From Xanthomonas sp. SI (GTDB lineage: Bacteria > Pseudomonadota > Gammaproteobacteria > Xanthomonadales > Xanthomonadaceae): DNA of 64,000 nt. Positions 59,591 to 64,000 of this stretch are shown here, piece by piece (the first letter of the stretch is position 1; every line of letters starts with the position of its first letter). A program made the position numbers and the translations under genes. Location: positions 2,976,001 to 3,040,000 of the forward strand of contig NZ_CP051261.1 of the NCBI RefSeq assembly GCF_014236855.1, read 5' to 3'. Below the pieces are notes generated by a model. The model was given only the letters and a program-made list of their open reading frames with translations. It was not told the DNA's origin and searched no databases.

Positions 59591-60169
59591 ATGCGCGCCG
59601 ACGCCAGAAAAAATTACAGCCATCTCCTTGCCGTCGCGCGGGACGTCGTGACCGAGCATGGTGCCGACGCGTCCATGCGCGATATCGCCCGTCGCGCCGA
59701 GGTGGGATTGGCCACGCTGCTGCGTCATTTCCCGACGCGGGAAGCCTTGTTCGAAGCGTTGCTGCGCATGAATCTGGAGGCGCTGACGCAGAAGGCAGGC
59801 GAACTCGAAGCGTCGAGCCCACCCGACGAAGCGCTCGTGTCCTGGTTTCGCGAAGGGGTGGCATTCACCCATAGCTACAGCGGCGTCGTCGCCTTGATGG
59901 CGAGCGCCCACGCGGATCCGGAGTCTGCGCTCTACGCGACATGCGCGGCGGTGCACGCGGCAGGCGCGCGCCTGTTGCTACGCGCTCAGGCCGAGGGAAC
60001 GGCGCGTGCCGACATGGACGGGACCGACCTGTTCGCGCTCATGTCGGCGCTCGCCTGGCTGGTCGGCCAACCCGGATTCGCGCCGCGGGCCGACCATCTC
60101 TTCGACATGATCGCCGGCACCCTCCTGACGAATCGGTCGAGCGACAGTGTTGACACGCCAGCGCGCTGA
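59591..60169 (+). CDS. TetR family regulator of SDR cluster
   Basis: Repressor of 192 aa from ATG 59591. Helix-turn-helix at about 10-55 (ASMRDIARRAEVGLATLLRHFPTREALF). The effector domain is short and hydrophobic near VVALMASAH. The open frame continues far upstream without meaning. Diverges from the SDR gene over the four-copy operator. Confidence 0.9.
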   Translation: MRADARKNYSHLLAVARDVVTEHGADASMRDIARRAEVGLATLLRHFPTREALFEALLRMNLEALTQKAGELEASSPPDEALVSWFREGVAFTHSYSGVVALMASAHADPESALYATCAAVHAAGARLLLRAQAEGTARADMDGTDLFALMSALAWLVGQPGFAPRADHLFDMIAGTLLTNRSSDSVDTPAR

Positions 60170-60497
60170 TCGGATCGGCGCTCGGCCTCCTCGAGGGTCC
60201 GCTCGGCTTGCGGATGGTCCGCGCGATCTTCGTCCGTGATCGACGAAGATCCGAAAACCCGCACGCGCTACCGCACGGTATTCGACGTCTTGGCCGTGGG
60301 ATTTGCATGTCCCGATCCGCAGCGACCCAAGCCGAAGGCATCGCCGGTAACGTTCGCCGCAAATTCGCTGCGGCTGGAGCCGCTGATCTCGGACGCGCTC
60401 CAGGAAGGTCGGGCGCTGCGAGCGCGAGACCGGCGGATTCGAAACCGCACTTGGCTTCCTTACCCGAGCCGGCGTACATCATCGAAGGAGTTATGAC
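60170..60497. other. Gap without a clear gene before the M61 peptidase
   Basis: 328 bp. A GTG-started frame of 86 codons (60236-60496) is open but lacks a ribosome site and a recognisable domain; it could be a decayed remnant. AAGGAG at the right end belongs to the peptidase start. Confidence 0.45.
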
Positions 60498-62435
60498 ATG
60501 AGTGCAGCAGCGTTCGCTTGGCGACGCGCTTGGGGGCTGATCGTCGCGGGAACGACGTGTCTTGCCGGCGTTTCCACGGCCGCCGGGGAAACGGCGACGC
60601 TCCCGGTGCAGACGCTGGAGAGTCCATCGATTGCGCAGCCAGTCGACCACCTCTTTGCCGGCACGATCGAACTCGAGGTCGAACAGACCGATGTCGCACA
60701 CAAGCTGTTCCTCGTTCGCGAGCGCATCCCGGTACAGCGGGCGGGCGCCATGACCCTGCTCTATCCACGCTGGGAGGCGGCGAGCCATGGACCGAGCCTG
60801 TCGGTGGTCGATCTCGCCGGGCTGAAGGTGGAGGCCGACGGCCAGCCGCTGGCGTGGCGCCGCAACCCGCTCGATCCGCACGCCTTCGATCTGGAGCTTC
60901 CCGTTGGCACGCGGACGATCGAGGTGCGGTTTCAGATCGTGGGCGCCGACGATGCGCTCTCGCCGGATCTGGTGGTCGTGCCCTGGCAGCGGCTGATCCT
61001 CTACCCGGCCGGCTGGTACGCGCGCAACTTGAGCATTGCCCCGACGGTGACGTTCCCGGTGGGACTGCACCCGATCACCTCGCTCGCGTTGCTCGACACC
61101 CGCGACGGCAGATCGCGGTTCGCACCGGTCTCGCTCGAAACCCTGCTCGACGCGCCGGTCTACGCTGCGCGCTACGCTCGGCAGCTGCCGTTGTCCGCGC
61201 GGGGACAGGCACCGGTTTCGATCGACCTGATCGCGCGCCGGCCCGACGATCTGGCCGTGGCGCCGGAGCGAATCGATGCCCTGAGCCGTATGGTGGAGCA
61301 GGCAGGCGCGGTGTTCGGTGCTGCGCCGTTCGAGCGCTACACCTTCCTTGCCAGGATGGAGGACGACGGATCTGCGGGGGGAACCGAGCACCGAAGGTCG
61401 AGCGAAATTTCCCTGCCCTCGACCTACTTTTCCGACTGGGAGTGGCAGCTCAACAACCGCGATATCCTCGCGCACGAATTCGTCCATGCCTGGAACGGCC
61501 TGTATCGGACGCCCGCCGATCTGTGGGCGCCGACGCCGAACGCGCCGCAGGGCGGCAGCCTGCTCTGGGTGTACGAAGGCCAGACGGAGTTCTGGGGCCG
61601 CGTGCTTGCCGCTCGATCGGGGCTGCGCACGCGCGAGGAGACCCTCGACAAGCTGGCGCTCGATGCGGCCGAAATCGTCAACCGGCCGGGCCGTGCCTGG
61701 CGATCGCTGGCGGACGACGTCAACTATCCCGCGTTCATGCTGCGCAAGGCGGTGCCGTGGCGCGACTGGCAACGCCGCCGGGACTATTATCTGGAAGGCG
61801 TCCTGCTGTGGCTCGACGTCGATGCCCTATTGCGCAAGCAGAGCGGCGGACAGCGCGGGATCGATGATTTTGCGAGAGTCTTTTTCGCGGGCGCCGCGCC
61901 CGATGCGCCGACGCGGACCTACGTCTTCGACGATGTGGCCAAGGCGCTGAACGCGGTCGCGCCATACGACTGGGCCGGCTTCCTGCGGCGTTGGATCGAT
62001 GGTCACGAGGATCTCGACGTGTCCGAGGGTCTCGCGCAACAGGGATGGCGGCTGGTCTACACCGACACCGCGACCGCGACGTACCGCCAGAATGAGAAGG
62101 AACTCGAAGCGACCGATCTTTCCTATTCGATCGGATTGACGGTGGCCGACAGCGGAATGGTCCGTGCGATCGCGTGGAGTGGCCCGGCCTACCGTGCGGG
62201 AATCGGCCCAAGGACGAAGATCGTATCGGTCGGCGGCGTGCCGTTTACGCGCGAGGCGCTGATCGAAGCGGTGTGCCATGCAGAAGAAACGCCGATCGGC
62301 ATGACGTTCGAGCAGGACGGCCGCACCGTCACGCGCATCCTCGATTACCGCGGAACGCTGCGCTACCCGCGTCTGGAGCGGATCGCCGGGCGGCCGGATC
62401 GACTGCGGACGCTGCTGGCGCCGCGTCGAAAATGA
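60498..62435 (+). CDS. M61-family metallopeptidase with C-terminal PDZ
   Basis: Exported peptidase of the glycyl-aminopeptidase family, 645 aa. Signal peptide about residues 1-30 (WGLIVAGTTCLAGVSTAAG), an N-terminal all-beta domain, then the catalytic domain with HEFVH (326-330) as zinc site and a later Glu in VYEGQTEFWG as third ligand. Residues about 525-630 (YSIGLTVADSGMV, AYRAGIGPRTKIVSVGG) are a PDZ domain. AAGGAG precedes the ATG by 7 nt. Probably periplasmic; physiological substrate unknown. Confidence 0.92.
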   Translation: MSAAAFAWRRAWGLIVAGTTCLAGVSTAAGETATLPVQTLESPSIAQPVDHLFAGTIELEVEQTDVAHKLFLVRERIPVQRAGAMTLLYPRWEAASHGPSLSVVDLAGLKVEADGQPLAWRRNPLDPHAFDLELPVGTRTIEVRFQIVGADDALSPDLVVVPWQRLILYPAGWYARNLSIAPTVTFPVGLHPITSLALLDTRDGRSRFAPVSLETLLDAPVYAARYARQLPLSARGQAPVSIDLIARRPDDLAVAPERIDALSRMVEQAGAVFGAAPFERYTFLARMEDDGSAGGTEHRRSSEISLPSTYFSDWEWQLNNRDILAHEFVHAWNGLYRTPADLWAPTPNAPQGGSLLWVYEGQTEFWGRVLAARSGLRTREETLDKLALDAAEIVNRPGRAWRSLADDVNYPAFMLRKAVPWRDWQRRRDYYLEGVLLWLDVDALLRKQSGGQRGIDDFARVFFAGAAPDAPTRTYVFDDVAKALNAVAPYDWAGFLRRWIDGHEDLDVSEGLAQQGWRLVYTDTATATYRQNEKELEATDLSYSIGLTVADSGMVRAIAWSGPAYRAGIGPRTKIVSVGGVPFTREALIEAVCHAEETPIGMTFEQDGRTVTRILDYRGTLRYPRLERIAGRPDRLRTLLAPRRK

Positions 62436-62463
62436 TCCGGCCTTCCCCGCAAAAAACCCGAGG

Positions 62464-64000
<1,537 letters not shown>

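Overview
The window is high-GC, densely coded chromosomal DNA with no transposase, integrase, phage gene, CRISPR array or rRNA. Gene content and protein flavour (class III PhaE/PhaC with PssA, a LOV hybrid kinase, PpsR/PpsA, GH31/GH43 secreted glycosidases, many hybrid histidine kinases, MntR/MntH with TadA, NodT-type outer-membrane factors) point to the Xanthomonadaceae, most likely Xanthomonas or a close relative. This is an inference from protein recognition; no database was searched.

Layout. (1) 1-4.3 kb: TetR-controlled RND efflux operon on the minus strand (TetR, lipoprotein adaptor, permease running off the left edge) with paired CTAAC/GTTAG operators. (2) 4.3-14.7 kb: an OmpR-type two-component pair diverging from a five-gene envelope operon (outer-membrane factor, MipA/OmpV protein, adaptor, RND permease, lipoprotein alpha/beta hydrolase). 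(3) 14.8-15.9 kb: a duplicated tRNA-Ala(GGC)/tRNA-Glu(TTC) unit, each copy with its own promoter and terminator, then tRNA-Leu(CAA). (4) 16-20.4 kb: single-domain receiver plus a very large multi-PAS/GAF hybrid kinase. (5) 20.4-25 kb: tex, a LOV-domain hybrid kinase and a small unknown protein. (6) 25-31.2 kb: FAD oxidoreductase, then a polyhydroxyalkanoate cluster (pssA-phaE-phaC-DUF5329-PspC-HExxH protein) diverging from a 3-hydroxybutyrate dehydrogenase. (7) 31.2-38 kb: a gap holding a degenerate 115-bp tandem repeat with DnaA-box-like sites, then NUDIX/DUF1249, ppsR diverging from ppsA-mscS, and orn. (8) 37.8-40.2 kb: mntR-tadA diverging from mntH across an MntR-like box. (9) 40.3-45.4 kb: signalling cluster: PAS kinase and receiver, then a two-domain KaiC-like ATPase overlapping a hybrid kinase whose N-terminal receiver lacks the phospho-acceptor Asp. 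(10) 45.7-50.1 kb: secreted GH31 (PA14-containing) and GH43 glycosidases. (11) 50.3-56.7 kb: a third RND system with its outer-membrane factor and TetR regulator; two TGACCA/TGGTCA operators flank tetR. (12) 56.7-62.4 kb: an accessory-looking set (SDR, NADP-binding reductase, SnoaL-like protein, methyltransferase) diverging from a TetR regulator across four copies of GGATCNNTGATCC, then an M61 peptidase. (13) guaA, running off the right edge.

The themes are envelope efflux (three RND systems), signal transduction (seven histidine kinases or receivers, including light- and KaiC-type inputs) and carbon storage. The most unusual items are the KaiC/pseudo-receiver kinase pair, the PhaF-like tail on PhaE, the DnaA-box tandem repeat at 31.3-31.5 kb, and the four-operator detoxification-like cluster.
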